This document shows positions 13,154 through 21,173 of a stretch of DNA of 21,239 bases, piece after piece (positions within the stretch are counted from its first letter, which is position 1; every line of letters begins with the position of its first letter). Source of the DNA: CAZSTA01 sp964609495 [NCBI: uncultured bacterium] (GTDB lineage Bacteria > CAZSTA01); contig CAZSTA010000042.1 in NCBI GenBank assembly GCA_964609495.1, forward strand, positions 1 through 21,239. Reading direction: 5' to 3'. A program made the position numbers and the translations under genes. The notes below the pieces were generated by a model. The model was not told the origin of the DNA. It searched no databases and saw nothing but the letters and a program-made list of their open reading frames with translations.

Positions 13154-13173
13154 AAGTAGCTTAGGAGGGAGTT

Positions 13174-14196
13174 ATGGAATTTTCCCTTCAGGAGATAGCC
13201 GAGGCTTTAGGGGGGGAGTTTAGAGGGGATGCTGGTCTCAAGTTAAAGGGGATATCCTCTCTGGAGGAGGCTCAGGAGGGGGATATAAGCCTTATCACTC
13301 GTCGCTCGAATCTGCCTCAGGCAGAGAAGAGCAGAGCTTCGGCTTTCATTGTAGCTGAGGATATCGAGATAAAGAAACCAATCATTCGGGTGGAGGATAT
13401 CCGTTTGGCTATGATTCGAGCTATTAACTTATTCAATCCTCCTTCTCGTTCGATATTAGGAATTCATCCTACTTGCAATATTGGTCAGAGGGTCAAGATC
13501 GGAGAAGGGGTAACCTTAGGAGCTTATACTGTAGTGGGAGATGAAGTAGAGATCGGAGATAACGTTTTCATCCATCCCCAAGTTCACCTTGGAGATAGGG
13601 TCAAGATCGGAGGTGGCACTATCATCTATCCCCAGGTAACTATATATGAGCGGGTTACTATTGGAGAGGAAGTAATTATCCATAGTGGAACAGTAATCGG
13701 TAGTGATGGCTTCGGCTTCGTTTCAGTCGAGGGAGAGCATCGGAAGATCCCTCAGGTGGGAGAAGTGGCGATTGAGGATAAAGTGGAGATAGGCTCTAAC
13801 GTCTCTATAGATCGAGCTACTTTAGGCACTACGAGGATCGGAAGAGGAACTAAGATAGATAACTTAGTTCAGATTGGACATAACGTTACTATCGGAAAGA
13901 ACGTGATCATAGTTGCTCAAGTGGGGATATCGGGAAGCGTTACGATCGGAGATAACACGATCATAGCTGGACAAGTAGGATTCGCTGATCATCTAACTAT
14001 AGGTGCTAATTCTGTAATCGGGGCAAAATCAGGGGTCCTTAAAAATCTTCCTCCTGGATCTTCTGTCTTAGGAAGCCCCGCCAGACCTCATATGGAACAG
14101 ATGAGGATCTATGCGAGCTTAGGGCGGCTTCCTGAGATAGTGAAGGATATGAAGGGTTTGGAGAAGAGGGTGAGAAAGCTTGAGGGAGAAAAGTAG
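13174..14196 (+). CDS. lpxD: UDP-3-O-(3-hydroxyacyl)glucosamine N-acyltransferase
   Basis: Third enzyme of lipid A synthesis: adds a 3-hydroxyacyl chain from acyl carrier protein to the amino group of UDP-3-O-acylglucosamine. The 340 residues match the family. An N-terminal uridine-binding domain (about 1-95) leads into a left-handed beta-helix of hexapeptide repeats (about 96-290, with recurring (I/V)-G-x-x-(V/T)). The LpxD signature HSGTVIGSDGFGF is at 170-182 and the catalytic His at 236 in DNLVQIGHNVTIG. A C-terminal helix (about 310-340) follows. AGGAGGGAG lies close before the ATG. The stop TAG abuts the lpxC ATG without a gap, so translation is probably coupled. Confidence 0.97.
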   Translation: MEFSLQEIAEALGGEFRGDAGLKLKGISSLEEAQEGDISLITRRSNLPQAEKSRASAFIVAEDIEIKKPIIRVEDIRLAMIRAINLFNPPSRSILGIHPTCNIGQRVKIGEGVTLGAYTVVGDEVEIGDNVFIHPQVHLGDRVKIGGGTIIYPQVTIYERVTIGEEVIIHSGTVIGSDGFGFVSVEGEHRKIPQVGEVAIEDKVEIGSNVSIDRATLGTTRIGRGTKIDNLVQIGHNVTIGKNVIIVAQVGISGSVTIGDNTIIAGQVGFADHLTIGANSVIGAKSGVLKNLPPGSSVLGSPARPHMEQMRIYASLGRLPEIVKDMKGLEKRVRKLEGEK

Positions 14197-15060
14197 ATGA
14201 GAAGAAAGCAGAGAACGATAGCCCAGGAGATATCCGTCTCAGGGATAGGATTGCACTCTGGAAAGAGGGTTTCTACAAGACTTTGTCCTGCTTCCCCCAA
14301 TACTGGGGTTATCTTTATTCGTTCCGATCTAGAAGATTCTCCCCAGATAAGAGCTGTGGTAGAGAGGGTCGCAAGTACCGAGCGGAGTACTGATTTAGCC
14401 TCGAGTAATTCCGCGAGAATAAGGGGAGTTGAACATCTCCTAGCGGTGTTAAATGGTCTGAGCATAGATAATCTTCTCATCTATAGTGATTCTATTGAGT
14501 TACCTGCTATGGATGGGAGTGCGCTTCCCTTCGCGGAGTTGATAAGTCGGGCTGGTATCGAAGAGCAAGGGGCAGAAGTGGAGATTTTATCCTTATCCTC
14601 ACCAGTTTGGAGCGTAAGGGGAGGTAGTTATATAGTTGCTTTGCCCGACTCAACTGAGTTGAAGTTATCCTATCTGATCGATTTTACTCATCCGGCGATA
14701 GGGACTCAGTTTGGAGAGATATCGTTAGCTCCTGAGGTTGAGGTGAAGAGAGAGTTATTTTTCGCTGAGATCGCAGGGGCTCGAACCATCGGTTTTGAGG
14801 GAGAGGTAGAGATCCTGAGATCTAGAGGTCTCGCCCTGGGAGGAAGTCTAGATAACGCCTTGGTCTTTGGTAAGAATGGAGAGGTGCTTAATCCTAGTTT
14901 GAGATTCTCTGATGAACCAGTTAGACATAAATTATTAGATCTCATGGGAGATCTATATCTGGTGGGGTATAACTTTAATGCTCATATAATAGCTATTAAA
15001 GCAAGTCATTTCTTACATATTGAGTTAGCCAGAAAGATAAGATCTATCCTCCCCCCATAA
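14197..15060 (+). CDS. lpxC: UDP-3-O-acyl-N-acetylglucosamine deacetylase
   Basis: Zinc-dependent deacetylase, the committed step of lipid A synthesis. At 287 residues it is near the family length. Visible motifs are GIGLHSGK at 16-23, GVEHLLA with the general-base Glu 79 and zinc ligand His 80, LPAMDGSA, IDFTHPAIG, GGSLDNALV, and the second zinc site RHKLLDLMGD with His 244 and Asp 248. The catalytic His is at 271 in KASHFLH. It starts directly on the lpxD stop; GAGGGAG within the end of lpxD serves as ribosome site. It is a single-domain LpxC, not an LpxC-FabZ fusion, although fabZ follows after 55 bases. The last codons (Ile-Leu-Pro-Pro) come from a C-rich run that resembles one arm of the palindrome immediately downstream. 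Confidence 0.97.
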   Translation: MRRKQRTIAQEISVSGIGLHSGKRVSTRLCPASPNTGVIFIRSDLEDSPQIRAVVERVASTERSTDLASSNSARIRGVEHLLAVLNGLSIDNLLIYSDSIELPAMDGSALPFAELISRAGIEEQGAEVEILSLSSPVWSVRGGSYIVALPDSTELKLSYLIDFTHPAIGTQFGEISLAPEVEVKRELFFAEIAGARTIGFEGEVEILRSRGLALGGSLDNALVFGKNGEVLNPSLRFSDEPVRHKLLDLMGDLYLVGYNFNAHIIAIKASHFLHIELARKIRSILPP

Positions 15061-15065
15061 ATAAA

Positions 15066-15100
15066 ATAGGAGGGGTAGAGGGGAGGATTCCTCCCCCTAT
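15066..15100. repeat. GGAGGGG palindrome (family 2), lpxC-fabZ gap
   Basis: ATAGGAGGGGTAG at 15066-15078 followed by AGGGGAGGATTCCTCC and CCCTAT: an imperfect inverted repeat. This is the best intact member of the family also found at 7793-7829 and, interrupted, inside glyS. It abuts the fabZ ribosome site AGGAG at 15101-15105, so its hairpin could affect fabZ translation. Confidence 0.65.
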
Positions 15101-15115
15101 AGGAGTGAATTCGAG

Positions 15116-15565
15116 ATGCTCGATATTCAAGGTATCAAGAGGGTCTTACCTCATCGCTATCCTTTCCTTCTAGTCGATAAGATCTTAGAGATCGAGAAAG
15201 GAAAGAGGGTAGTAGGGGTAAAAAATGTAACTATAAACGAAGCTTTTTTTAATGGACATTTTCCAGATCAACCTATTATGCCGGGGGTTTTGATCTTGGA
15301 AGCTATGGCTCAAGCGGGAGGAGTCTTGGTGTTGACTTCTGAGGGAAATGAGAATAAATACGCTTATCTCACGGGCATAGATAAAGCTAAGTTCAGAAAA
15401 CCGGTAGTCCCAGGAGATCAGCTTTATACCGAGGTAATAGTTGTTCGATTGAAGGGAAATTATGGTAAGGTATCAGCTAGAGCCACAGTTGAAGATCAGG
15501 TGGTAGCAGAAGCCGAATTCTTCTTTATCTTAGCCGAAAAGGAGCAGATCGACGGGAAAAAATGA
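15116..15565 (+). CDS. fabZ: 3-hydroxyacyl-[acyl-carrier-protein] dehydratase
   Basis: Dehydrates 3-hydroxyacyl-ACP to trans-2-enoyl-ACP in fatty-acid elongation and so competes with LpxA and LpxD for the same hydroxyacyl-ACP pool. The 149-residue hot-dog fold protein shows LPHRYPFLLVDK at 11-22 and the catalytic motif GHFPDQPIMPGV with His 48. The second catalytic residue is Glu 62 in LEAMAQ. FRKPVVPGDQL, typical of FabZ rather than FabA, follows. Ribosome site AGGAG at 15101-15105. It is placed between lpxC and lpxA, a common order in diderm bacteria. LpxA follows after 32 bases. Confidence 0.97.
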   Translation: MLDIQGIKRVLPHRYPFLLVDKILEIEKGKRVVGVKNVTINEAFFNGHFPDQPIMPGVLILEAMAQAGGVLVLTSEGNENKYAYLTGIDKAKFRKPVVPGDQLYTEVIVVRLKGNYGKVSARATVEDQVVAEAEFFFILAEKEQIDGKK

Positions 15566-15597
15566 AAAGTAGAAATTGGAGAGGAAGAAGTTAGAAA

Positions 15598-16386
15598 GTG
15601 GATATACATAACACAGCAATAGTGCATCCTAAGGCTCAATTGAGGGAGGAGGTTAAGATCGGACCATATTCGATCATCGGTGAGGGAGTGACTATTGGGG
15701 ATAACACTCGAATCGAATCTCATGTCGTTATCAAGGGGAATATAACTATCGGGCGTAATTGTCGGATATATCCTCAAGTGGTGATCGGAGGAGAACCTCA
15801 GGACTTTGATTATCGTGGTGAAGAGACCTTTATAATAATTGGAGATGATAATATAATCCGAGAGGGAGTTACGATTCATCGAGCCAGCGGAGAGGGCAAA
15901 GCCACCAAGATCGGCGATGGTAATTTCCTGATGGCTTATTCACATATCGCTCATAATTGTCAAGTTGGCAATAAGACGATTATATCCAATCTAGGAAGTT
16001 TGGCGGGCTATTCGGTAGTCGAAGATCGAGCAGTAATCGGAGGGCTTGCTGGTGTTCACCAATTCACTAGGATAGGGAAACTCTGTATGATCGGTGGTTT
16101 GTCTAAGGTTGTTAAAGATATTCCTCCCTATACCATGGCTGATGGACATCCTGCTAAATTATGCGGTCTGAATATCATTGGTTTGAGGCGAGCGGGAATA
16201 ACGAGCGAAGAGCGAGAGGCGATAAAGAAAGCCTTTAAGATATGGCATAATTCTAAAGTTAATCGGACGCAGGCGATCGAGCTTATAGAAAAGGAAGTTC
16301 CGCTTACTGCCGAGGTCGAACATTTCCTCGACTTCCTTAGAAATTCTGATTGGATCGGATCTAGGAGTAGGGGGATAGAGAAATAA
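15598..16386 (+). CDS. lpxA: UDP-N-acetylglucosamine O-acyltransferase
   Basis: First enzyme of lipid A synthesis, moving a 3-hydroxyacyl chain from ACP to the 3-position of UDP-GlcNAc (or its 3-amino analogue in some lineages). 262 residues: a left-handed beta-helix of hexapeptide repeats (about 1-185), then the helical C-terminal domain containing LNIIGLRRAGITSEER. The catalytic His is at 119 in SHIAHNCQVG. The residue equivalent to the E. coli hydrocarbon-ruler Gly 173 is Gly 167 (MIGGLSKV), which suggests a C14-type acyl preference. GGEPQDFDYRGE at 64-75 is typical. The start is GTG with a GAGGAAG-type site upstream at a loose spacing; this start places the first hexapeptide correctly. 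Confidence 0.97.
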   Translation: MDIHNTAIVHPKAQLREEVKIGPYSIIGEGVTIGDNTRIESHVVIKGNITIGRNCRIYPQVVIGGEPQDFDYRGEETFIIIGDDNIIREGVTIHRASGEGKATKIGDGNFLMAYSHIAHNCQVGNKTIISNLGSLAGYSVVEDRAVIGGLAGVHQFTRIGKLCMIGGLSKVVKDIPPYTMADGHPAKLCGLNIIGLRRAGITSEEREAIKKAFKIWHNSKVNRTQAIELIEKEVPLTAEVEHFLDFLRNSDWIGSRSRGIEK

Positions 16387-16433
16387 ATAATTGAGCTGAA
16401 CTCGAACCCAGAATACTTTGGGAGGATAATAAA

Positions 16434-17387
16434 GTGGAAGTTGTTAGAGTTGGAGTCGTTGGAGTTGGCAGGTGGGGAAGACATCATGCTAGAGTATATT
16501 CCGAACTTGAAGGGTGCAAGCTAGTTGGGTTAGTAGATCTGAGTTGGAAGAGAGCGAACGAGTTAGCGGAGAAGTATGACACAACGCCATATACTGATTT
16601 TTCCACCCTCTTTGGTAAAGTTGATGCGGTAAGCGTAGTGACTCCTCCCTCATCTCATTATATCATTGCTAGAGCCTTCTTAGTGGAAGGGATTAATGTT
16701 TTAGTCGATAAGCCGATGACCAGGACGATGGCCGAGGCTGATGAATTAGTAAAATTAGCCAAGGGAAATGGCCTAGTGCTTCAGGTCGGCCATATCGAGA
16801 GATTCAACTCGGCGGTGCAGAAGCTAAAGGATATCGTAGATAGTCCTATATTCATCGAATCTCATCGTTTGGGACCCCAGGCTCCTCAGGTTATGATGGA
16901 GATAGGGGTTGTCCTAGACCTAATGATTCATGATATAGATATAGTCTTAGATCTAGTGAACTCCGAGGTCCGAAAGGTTAATAGCGCTGGTTCATCGGTT
17001 GAAACTCCCTATGAGGATATAGCTACAGCTCAAGTTAGCTTCGCTAATGGGTGCATAGCGAACTTCACTGCTAGTCGTTTATCTATAGAGAAGAAGAGGA
17101 GCCTGGAAATAACTCAGAAGGATTCCTATATCTCTCTTGACTTTAGGGATCAGGATATTGAGATCAGTCGCTATGCTGATGATCCTTCTGCTAAGGACGA
17201 TCTACTTTCTCGCAAGGTGGTCTCAGAGCGACCCTATTTATCCAGAAAGGAACCCCTCAAATTAGAATTAGCTGACTTCATCGATTGTGTTACATATAAT
17301 AAGAAGCCCTTGGTCTCGGGAGAGGAAGGAAGAAGAGCCTTAAAAGTCGCTTTACAGGTGTTAGAGGGGATAGGGCTACAAAATTAA
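16434..17387 (+). CDS. Gfo/Idh/MocA-family NAD(P)-dependent sugar oxidoreductase
   Basis: 317-residue oxidoreductase. The N-terminal Rossmann fold has GVVGVGRWGRHH with Gly 10, 12 and 15. VVTPPSSHY follows, then the catalytic-lysine motif, here VDKP (Lys 93) instead of the usual EKP. The C-terminal domain contains the family motif LDLMIHDIDI with Asp 162 and His 166. Start GTG with GGAGG 8 bases upstream. It is the last gene of the envelope operon, 47 bases after lpxA. A Gfo/Idh gene next to lpxA recalls GnnA, the UDP-GlcNAc 3-dehydrogenase that with aminotransferase GnnB yields 3-amino UDP-sugar for lipid A. No GnnB or LpxB is present here. The GnnA role is an inference from position; other UDP-sugar or unrelated substrates are possible. 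Confidence 0.85.
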   Translation: MEVVRVGVVGVGRWGRHHARVYSELEGCKLVGLVDLSWKRANELAEKYDTTPYTDFSTLFGKVDAVSVVTPPSSHYIIARAFLVEGINVLVDKPMTRTMAEADELVKLAKGNGLVLQVGHIERFNSAVQKLKDIVDSPIFIESHRLGPQAPQVMMEIGVVLDLMIHDIDIVLDLVNSEVRKVNSAGSSVETPYEDIATAQVSFANGCIANFTASRLSIEKKRSLEITQKDSYISLDFRDQDIEISRYADDPSAKDDLLSRKVVSERPYLSRKEPLKLELADFIDCVTYNKKPLVSGEEGRRALKVALQVLEGIGLQN

Positions 17388-17440
17388 GGGCAGGATTGTT
17401 CTTATAGGATGTTCTCATAATTATAATCCCAAGATAATTT

Positions 17441-17473
17441 AAAGTCCTCCTTGTCCTCAAGGGAGGACTTTTT
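17441..17473 (+). terminator. Rho-independent terminator of the envelope operon
   Basis: AAAGTCCTCC at 17441-17450 pairs perfectly with GGAGGACTTT at 17462-17471. The loop region can extend the stem (CTTG with CAAG), and a run of five Ts follows. It lies 54 bases after the Gfo/Idh stop and 20 bases before the methyltransferase ATG, so the next gene needs its own start or read-through. Confidence 0.85.
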
Positions 17474-17493
17474 CCTTAATAGGTAGTGAATAG

Positions 17494-18543
17494 ATGCGAT
17501 ACTATGTTATAGTTGTTAGGGGATTAGAGGAGATAGCTTTAAGCGAGTTGAGAGAGAAGTTGAGAGAGGTTCACCTAATAGAGAAGAGCAAAGGGATGAT
17601 ATCCTTCACCTATTCGGGGTCTCCTAGGGAACTGATTAAGCTCAGATCTATCGAGAACATCTTCATCTTCCTGAAAATTATAAAAGGGATGTCCCGAAGT
17701 CGTAATTCTTTAGGGAAGATATATAGGGTTATTAAAGGTATTGATTTAACTCCCGCTTTGTTTATCAAGCGACAGCTTCACCCTAAAAGGCGGAGGAGAA
17801 AGCCAACCTTTAGGATAACTCCTAATATGGTGGGAAGACATAACTTTCGCCGTGTTGATATCGGAATTGCCGCGGAGAATGCTTTAGAAGATAGATATAG
17901 ATGGAGGGTGAATCCTAGTGATCCCGATTTGGAGATAAGGATAGATCTGGAGGGTGAGGAAGCTCTAGTAGGTTTGCGCCTCTCAGATAAGATCATGCGA
18001 CGCCGCAGGTATAAAGTCGAGCATATCCCTGCTTCCTTGAAGCCCACGGTAGCTTATTGTATGGTGAGGCTCTCCGAGCCTGCTAGCGGCGATATATTCT
18101 TAGATCCGATGTGTGGAGCAGGGACGATCTTGATCGAGAGGGCTAAGGCAGCTCCTTATGAGCGGATAATTGGAGGCGACATAGATAGAGAAGTATTAAC
18201 TATTGCTGAGGAGAATATCATCGCTAGCGGAGAGGATATAGAATTGAGAAGATGGGATGCAAATGCTCTGCCTTTAGATGATCTGGCTATAGATAAATTA
18301 GTTTGCAATCTGCCCTTTGGAAAGCAAATAAGTTCTCTCGAAGACAATAGGAAACTTTATACTGGTTTCTTCGCGGAGATGGAGCGGATACTAAAGCCTA
18401 AAGCTAAAGTTGTTCTCTTAACCTCGGAGGAGAGATTAGTTGATAGACTTATAAGTAAAAGTGAGAGGCTCAAGAGACTGAGGAAGTTTCCCATAGAACT
18501 TCTGGGATTGAGACCTTATGTATATGTGCTTGAGAGGTCCTAG
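17494..18543 (+). CDS. THUMP-domain tRNA/rRNA guanine-N2 methyltransferase, TrmN/Trm14-like
   Basis: S-adenosylmethionine-dependent RNA methyltransferase of 349 residues. The N-terminal THUMP-type RNA-binding region (about 1-165) opens with YYVIVVRGLEEIALSEL and includes the basic stretch KRQLHPKRRRRKPTFR. A Rossmann-fold catalytic domain follows, with motif I LDPMCGAGTILIE (Asp 204 to about 216), GGDIDREVL as the acidic ribose-binding motif and the catalytic NLPFG at 272-276. NLPFG is the form seen in Trm14/TrmN and Trm11-type enzymes, which make N2-methylguanosine in tRNA (position 6 for Trm14/TrmN). RlmL (23S rRNA) is a related alternative but is usually longer and has NPPYG. AGGT lies 9 bases before the ATG. 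It follows a strong terminator and precedes the GH10 gene by 26 bases. Confidence 0.85.
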   Translation: MRYYVIVVRGLEEIALSELREKLREVHLIEKSKGMISFTYSGSPRELIKLRSIENIFIFLKIIKGMSRSRNSLGKIYRVIKGIDLTPALFIKRQLHPKRRRRKPTFRITPNMVGRHNFRRVDIGIAAENALEDRYRWRVNPSDPDLEIRIDLEGEEALVGLRLSDKIMRRRRYKVEHIPASLKPTVAYCMVRLSEPASGDIFLDPMCGAGTILIERAKAAPYERIIGGDIDREVLTIAEENIIASGEDIELRRWDANALPLDDLAIDKLVCNLPFGKQISSLEDNRKLYTGFFAEMERILKPKAKVVLLTSEERLVDRLISKSERLKRLRKFPIELLGLRPYVYVLERS

Positions 18544-18569
18544 TAAATGGAAAGAGAAAGGAGATAGTT

Positions 18570-20102
18570 ATGCCCCAAGTAATTATCAATATGTATGATC
18601 CCGAAGGAGATCCCTTGAAGGATATAAAGTTGGATTCGATGTACACATCTTATTTAGATTATACACCTTTCCCTAGCAAATTCAAAAAAGTCTCTCCAGG
18701 GAAGGTGATCTGTGAGGTTAGTACCGAGAGTCCTTTCTCTATAAATCTGTTGTGGGAAGCTCAGGGGTTCGGGGAGGTAATTCTTAAAGCTGATAATGCC
18801 GGTCAAGGTTTCAGAGCATCACCAGGAGATATTCCCTTAACAATTGAGCTGAACTACGAATTGGCTAGAAGTAGAGGTTTCGATCTCATTCGCCGATATC
18901 GAAACTACATTGAGGATAATTGTGGGTTCTCGGAAGAGATAACTAACCTCAAGGAGAAAGCGGAGGTAGCTCTCAATAAAACTAGCCAGCTGTTTAAGGA
19001 TGGCGATAAAGAGTGGATCAAAATGGCTGGTGAGACTTTGCGATTGTCCCTTTGGACAAGTGAAAAGTTGGATATCGAGCGAGCTAAAGCGAATATAACT
19101 CGTCAGGGGAGAAGACCAGGTTTTCTATTTGGAGCGAATACCTTCGGATATTATAAGGGGGATTCCGCCGCTTATAGGGAGAAATTTGAGGAGTTGTTGA
19201 ACTTTGGGACCGTTCCCTTCTATTGGGGGGACTTCGAGCCAGAGGAGGGAAAACCTCGTTGGGAGATGCCAGATAAGATCGTGAAGTGGCTTTTATCGAA
19301 AGGGATTAAGGCTAAAGGACATCCGCTTCTTTGGTTCTTCGAGGATACGACTCCTAAGTGGCAATTGGATAAAGATTTCACCTCTCTTAAGAGGATCGTA
19401 TATAAACACGTTTATGATATCGTGGATAGGTATAAGGGTTCGATCGATATATGGGATGTTATTAACGAGCCTCATAGCTGGGCTAACTGTCTCAACTTCG
19501 AGCATAGCCAGATGATCGAGATAATAAGGATGGGGATGGATGCAGCTAAGGATGCGAATCCAGAGGCCATTCGCTTAGTGAATAATTGTATATTGTGGGG
19601 TGAATATGTTGCCCAGCGTCGCACTCACCAGGGATCAACGGAGAGGCAAGATTTAGCCACTCCTTATCGCTTCTTGAAGATGTTAGAGGAAGCTGGGATT
19701 GAATACGAAGTCATAGGGTTACAACTATACTATCCCTCTCGAGATATGGCGCAAATATCGGATCTTCTCGATCGCTTCGCCCAATTCGGCAAACCGATCC
19801 ATATAACGGAATTGGGAGTCCCGTCCGAGTGGAAACACGATCCCCATAGCTGGTTTGAAGGAGAGGATAATGTCAAGCGGATGGGATATTGGCATAAGCC
19901 GTGGGATGAGGAGACTCAAGCCGATTGGGTAGAGCAATTCTATACGATATGCTTCAGTAAGCCCTATATCGAGGCTGTGACTTGGTGGGATTTAGCTGAC
20001 TATGATGGTCATTTCTTCCCTCACGGTGGATTTTTAAGGAAGGACATATCAGAAAAGCTGTCCTATAAACGGCTAAAGAACTTGATCGATTCTTGGAGTT
20101 AA
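18570..20102 (+). CDS. GH10 (endo-1,4-beta-xylanase family) protein without signal peptide
   Basis: 510-residue protein with a C-terminal glycoside hydrolase family 10 barrel (about 185-505). The acid/base Glu 300 lies in WDVINEPH and the nucleophile Glu 414 in HITELGVP; the WWDLADYDG block near 472 is also typical. GH10 enzymes hydrolyse beta-1,4-xylan or xylo-oligosaccharides with retention. Residues 1-97 look beta-rich, like a carbohydrate-binding or immunoglobulin-like module I do not recognise. Residues 98-180 are helical. No signal peptide or lipobox is visible, so it is probably cytoplasmic. The usual GHTLVWH strand reads GHPLLWF (His 251 kept, the second His replaced by Phe 256), so substrate preference may differ from classical xylanases. 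AAAGGAG precedes the ATG. The gene converges on the aldolase. Confidence 0.85.
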   Translation: MPQVIINMYDPEGDPLKDIKLDSMYTSYLDYTPFPSKFKKVSPGKVICEVSTESPFSINLLWEAQGFGEVILKADNAGQGFRASPGDIPLTIELNYELARSRGFDLIRRYRNYIEDNCGFSEEITNLKEKAEVALNKTSQLFKDGDKEWIKMAGETLRLSLWTSEKLDIERAKANITRQGRRPGFLFGANTFGYYKGDSAAYREKFEELLNFGTVPFYWGDFEPEEGKPRWEMPDKIVKWLLSKGIKAKGHPLLWFFEDTTPKWQLDKDFTSLKRIVYKHVYDIVDRYKGSIDIWDVINEPHSWANCLNFEHSQMIEIIRMGMDAAKDANPEAIRLVNNCILWGEYVAQRRTHQGSTERQDLATPYRFLKMLEEAGIEYEVIGLQLYYPSRDMAQISDLLDRFAQFGKPIHITELGVPSEWKHDPHSWFEGEDNVKRMGYWHKPWDEETQADWVEQFYTICFSKPYIEAVTWWDLADYDGHFFPHGGFLRKDISEKLSYKRLKNLIDSWS

Positions 20103-20157
20103 GTTCGAGATGTAATTCCCCCCTCACCCTATCCCTCTCCCACCAGGGGAGAGGGAA
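20099..20157 (-). repeat. GC-rich palindrome with tail over the GH10 stop codon
   Basis: On the minus strand: GGGAGAGGG, GATAGGGTGA, GGGGGGAATT and then ATCTCGAAC, matching the ATCTTGAAC tail of the copy at 21174-21239. The tail overlaps the TAA of the GH10 gene (20100-20102). CCCTCTCCC and GGGGAGAGGG form the hairpin, which could act as a transcription end signal between the two convergent genes. Confidence 0.65.
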
Positions 20158-20185
20158 CGTGATTAAGCATCTCTCCTGATGATTC

Positions 20186-20216
20186 TTCCCTCTCCCTTGA
20201 CAGGAGGTAGGGGGGC
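20186..20216. repeat. Degenerate GC-rich palindrome copy
   Basis: TTCCCTCTCCC, TTGACAGGAGG and TAGGGGGG: a partial relative of the neighbouring copy, with weaker pairing. Further on, AATTAG (20222-20227) can pair with CTAATT (20236-20241), followed by TT, a weak AT-rich terminator candidate for the GH10 transcript. Confidence 0.4.
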
Positions 20217-20266
20217 GATTTAATTAGTTCAAGACCTAATTTTGAAGCTATTTAATAAGCGAGATA

Positions 20267-21130
20267 TTAAGCTTTTCCCGCACATCCCCAGGCTCTCATC
20301 TGGGCTCTTATAAATTCCTTTATCCGCTTTCTACCCTCAGGTAGTATATGCAGGGGATAAACATCGCCTGGATTACTCTTGATATAATCTCTAATCCCAT
20401 TGCGAAACTCTAACCTCAAGGAAGTGGCGATATTGATCTTCCTTATCCCCAAGCTTATAGCTTCTATCAGGTCAGCTTCGGGAACTCCAGAGGAGCCATG
20501 AAGGACAAGGGGGATATCGATCTTCTCATCTAGTTCCTGGAGTAGCTCGAATTTCAGTTTAGGTTCTTCCTTATAGAATCCGTGAACAGTGCCTATAGCC
20601 ACGGCTAAAGAATCGATCCCTGTTTCTCGAACAAAGCGGACTGCTTCCTCGGGATCGGTGAAGTTGGATATCTCGCCCTTATCTGAGATGGTGAACTCCA
20701 CTCCTGTTATATGCCCAAGCTCTGCCTCAACTGATACTCCAAGAGCTTGAGCTATAGTTACTACTTTTCTGGTCAAAGCTATGTTCTCATCTAGGGGAAG
20801 TGCAGAGGCATCGATCATCACCGAGGTAAAACCATATTTGATTGCTTGGACTACATCCCGGAAATTATCGGAATGATCTAGGTGAAGAGCGACAGGGACT
20901 GTTGATCTCTTAGCCATCTCCCTTATCATCCAAGCGGTATATTCCATATCGTTATAACCTCTCATCTCTCCTGCTCCAGCTTGAACTATAACTGGGGATC
21001 TCTCCTCCTCGGCGGTGGAGATGATAGAGAGAATGAAGTCGATATTCCCTCCACAGGTGTCATATCCACCTACTCCATATCCTTTTTCATCAGCATCTTT
21101 AAGTATCTCTCTGGTAGTCACTAAGGGCAT
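20267..21130 (-). CDS. Class II fructose/tagatose-bisphosphate aldolase family protein
   Basis: Zinc-dependent class II aldolase of 287 residues, the length of the GatY/KbaY/FbaA-type family. It cleaves fructose 1,6-bisphosphate or tagatose 1,6-bisphosphate to two trioses. The catalytic Asp 85 and zinc ligand His 86 are in ALHLDHS. His 183 in GTVHGFY and His 211 in LHGSSG are the other zinc ligands. The second family signature VEAELGHITG at 134-143 and KINIATSLR at 231-239 (phosphate-binding) are present. Both PROSITE-type signatures deviate slightly (Ser after LDH, Thr at 142), so a different phosphoketose is possible. AAGGAG lies about 9 bases before the ATG on the minus strand. It is monocistronic as far as the window shows, transcribed toward the GH10 gene. 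Confidence 0.88.
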   Translation of the reverse strand: MPLVTTREILKDADEKGYGVGGYDTCGGNIDFILSIISTAEEERSPVIVQAGAGEMRGYNDMEYTAWMIREMAKRSTVPVALHLDHSDNFRDVVQAIKYGFTSVMIDASALPLDENIALTRKVVTIAQALGVSVEAELGHITGVEFTISDKGEISNFTDPEEAVRFVRETGIDSLAVAIGTVHGFYKEEPKLKFELLQELDEKIDIPLVLHGSSGVPEADLIEAISLGIRKINIATSLRLEFRNGIRDYIKSNPGDVYPLHILPEGRKRIKEFIRAQMRAWGCAGKA

Positions 21131-21173
21131 ATTAATTCTCCTTTATCATTATGATATTAAGTAGTTTCAAATA

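Noticed and set aside
15562-15594. Ten-codon ATG frame overlapping the fabZ stop (ATGA)
   Set aside because: Very short, no ribosome site of its own, and no conserved feature; probably chance in a purine-rich spacer.
17395-17427. Promoter with TTGTTC and TATAAT before the methyltransferase gene
   Set aside because: The spacing is about 20 bases and any transcript would meet the strong terminator at 17441-17473 before reaching the gene.
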